From: Chromobacterium haemolyticum DSM 19808
GTDB taxonomy: Bacteria; Pseudomonadota; Gammaproteobacteria; Burkholderiales; Chromobacteriaceae
DNA: 64,000 bases
Assembly: GCF_000711885.1 (NCBI RefSeq)
Contig: NZ_JONK01000008.1
Coordinates: forward strand, 103,253 to 167,252
Reading direction: 5' to 3'
The translations under genes and the position numbers were made by a program. The notes beneath the pieces are model-generated. The model saw nothing but the letters and a program-made list of their open reading frames with translations. It ran no database searches and was not told the origin of the DNA. Shown piece after piece: positions 63,913 to 64,000 of this stretch. Within the stretch, counting starts at the first letter, position 1, and each line of letters begins with the position of its first letter.

Positions 63913-64000
63913 TCAAAGCAACCACCCCACCTTGACCCCAACCGCCCCCTCGGCAACAATCCCCCCGTTGTCGCCAAAACAAGCGGCACACGGGATTGGC
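63913..64000 (-). CDS. Possible C-terminal end of a gene running off the right edge
   Basis: One minus-strand frame is open from the edge to a TGA at 63915-63913 and reads PIPCAACFGDNGG then IVAEGAVGVKVGWLL. The end is hydrophobic and strand-like, as in an outer membrane or secreted protein. Only 28 residues are visible, and no family can be named. Confidence 0.3.
   Translation of the reverse strand, partial: PIPCAACFGDNGGIVAEGAVGVKVGWLL

Overview
The window is a GC-rich (clearly over 60 percent by eye) chromosomal segment of a betaproteobacterium. Gene content and order (polA / LOG protein / DUF2782 / thrB, metX-metW, a complete arn cluster, a secreted M9 collagenase) fit Chromobacterium or a close relative in the Neisseriales. 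That identification is an inference from families and synteny, not from a database match. Nearly all genes are intact and belong to known families. No CRISPR array, prophage or transposase gene is visible.

Layout. 1-5.4 kb: start of msrP, a radical SAM protein, a small membrane protein, then metX-metW-ampG-mliC. 5.4-8.3 kb: five-gene minor pilin operon (fimT-pilV-pilW-pilX-pilE type, reverse strand). 8.4-13.3 kb: polA, facing a LOG / DUF2782 / thrB operon. 13.3-20 kb: an A/T-richer surface polysaccharide export cassette (YjbE-like peptide, YjbH barrel fused to a PAP2 phosphatase domain, SLBB export protein, Wzz) ending at a strong terminator, with no glycosyltransferases. 20-28.8 kb: transporters (Bcr/CflA, EmrR-OMF-EmrA-EmrB, YeiH with a LysR regulator) and arsC. 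28.9-36 kb: an unknown membrane-anchored protein, YbdD-CstA, an RstAB-like two-component system and an unusual Cys-nucleophile hydrolase. 36-46 kb: outer membrane barrel, GST, hemF and a seven-gene lipid A aminoarabinose (arn) operon with split ArnA. 46-50.5 kb: NdpA, LysR, frmAB formaldehyde detoxification, tRNA-Tyr. 50.6-64 kb: collagenase, PAS-AraC regulator with a nitrilase / NCS1 permease pair, TetR-MATE, ChaA, NTF2-like and DsbA-like proteins, a degenerate MBL-fold protein, LysR, and a gene-poor structured tail.

The most striking feature is a family of six 132-143 bp non-coding elements with terminal inverted repeats (consensus GAACCTGTTTACGATCTGC) flanked by 3-bp TNA direct repeats. 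They look like MITEs. In five of six copies the flanking trinucleotide is, or touches, the stop codon of the adjacent gene (small membrane protein, arsC, rstB, arnD, NTF2-like). A TNA-duplicating insertion at a stop codon leaves the protein intact and places the element in the 3' untranslated region. The second notable item is the YjbH-PAP2 fusion in a stand-alone export cassette whose promoter carries a palindrome exactly in the -35/-10 spacer.
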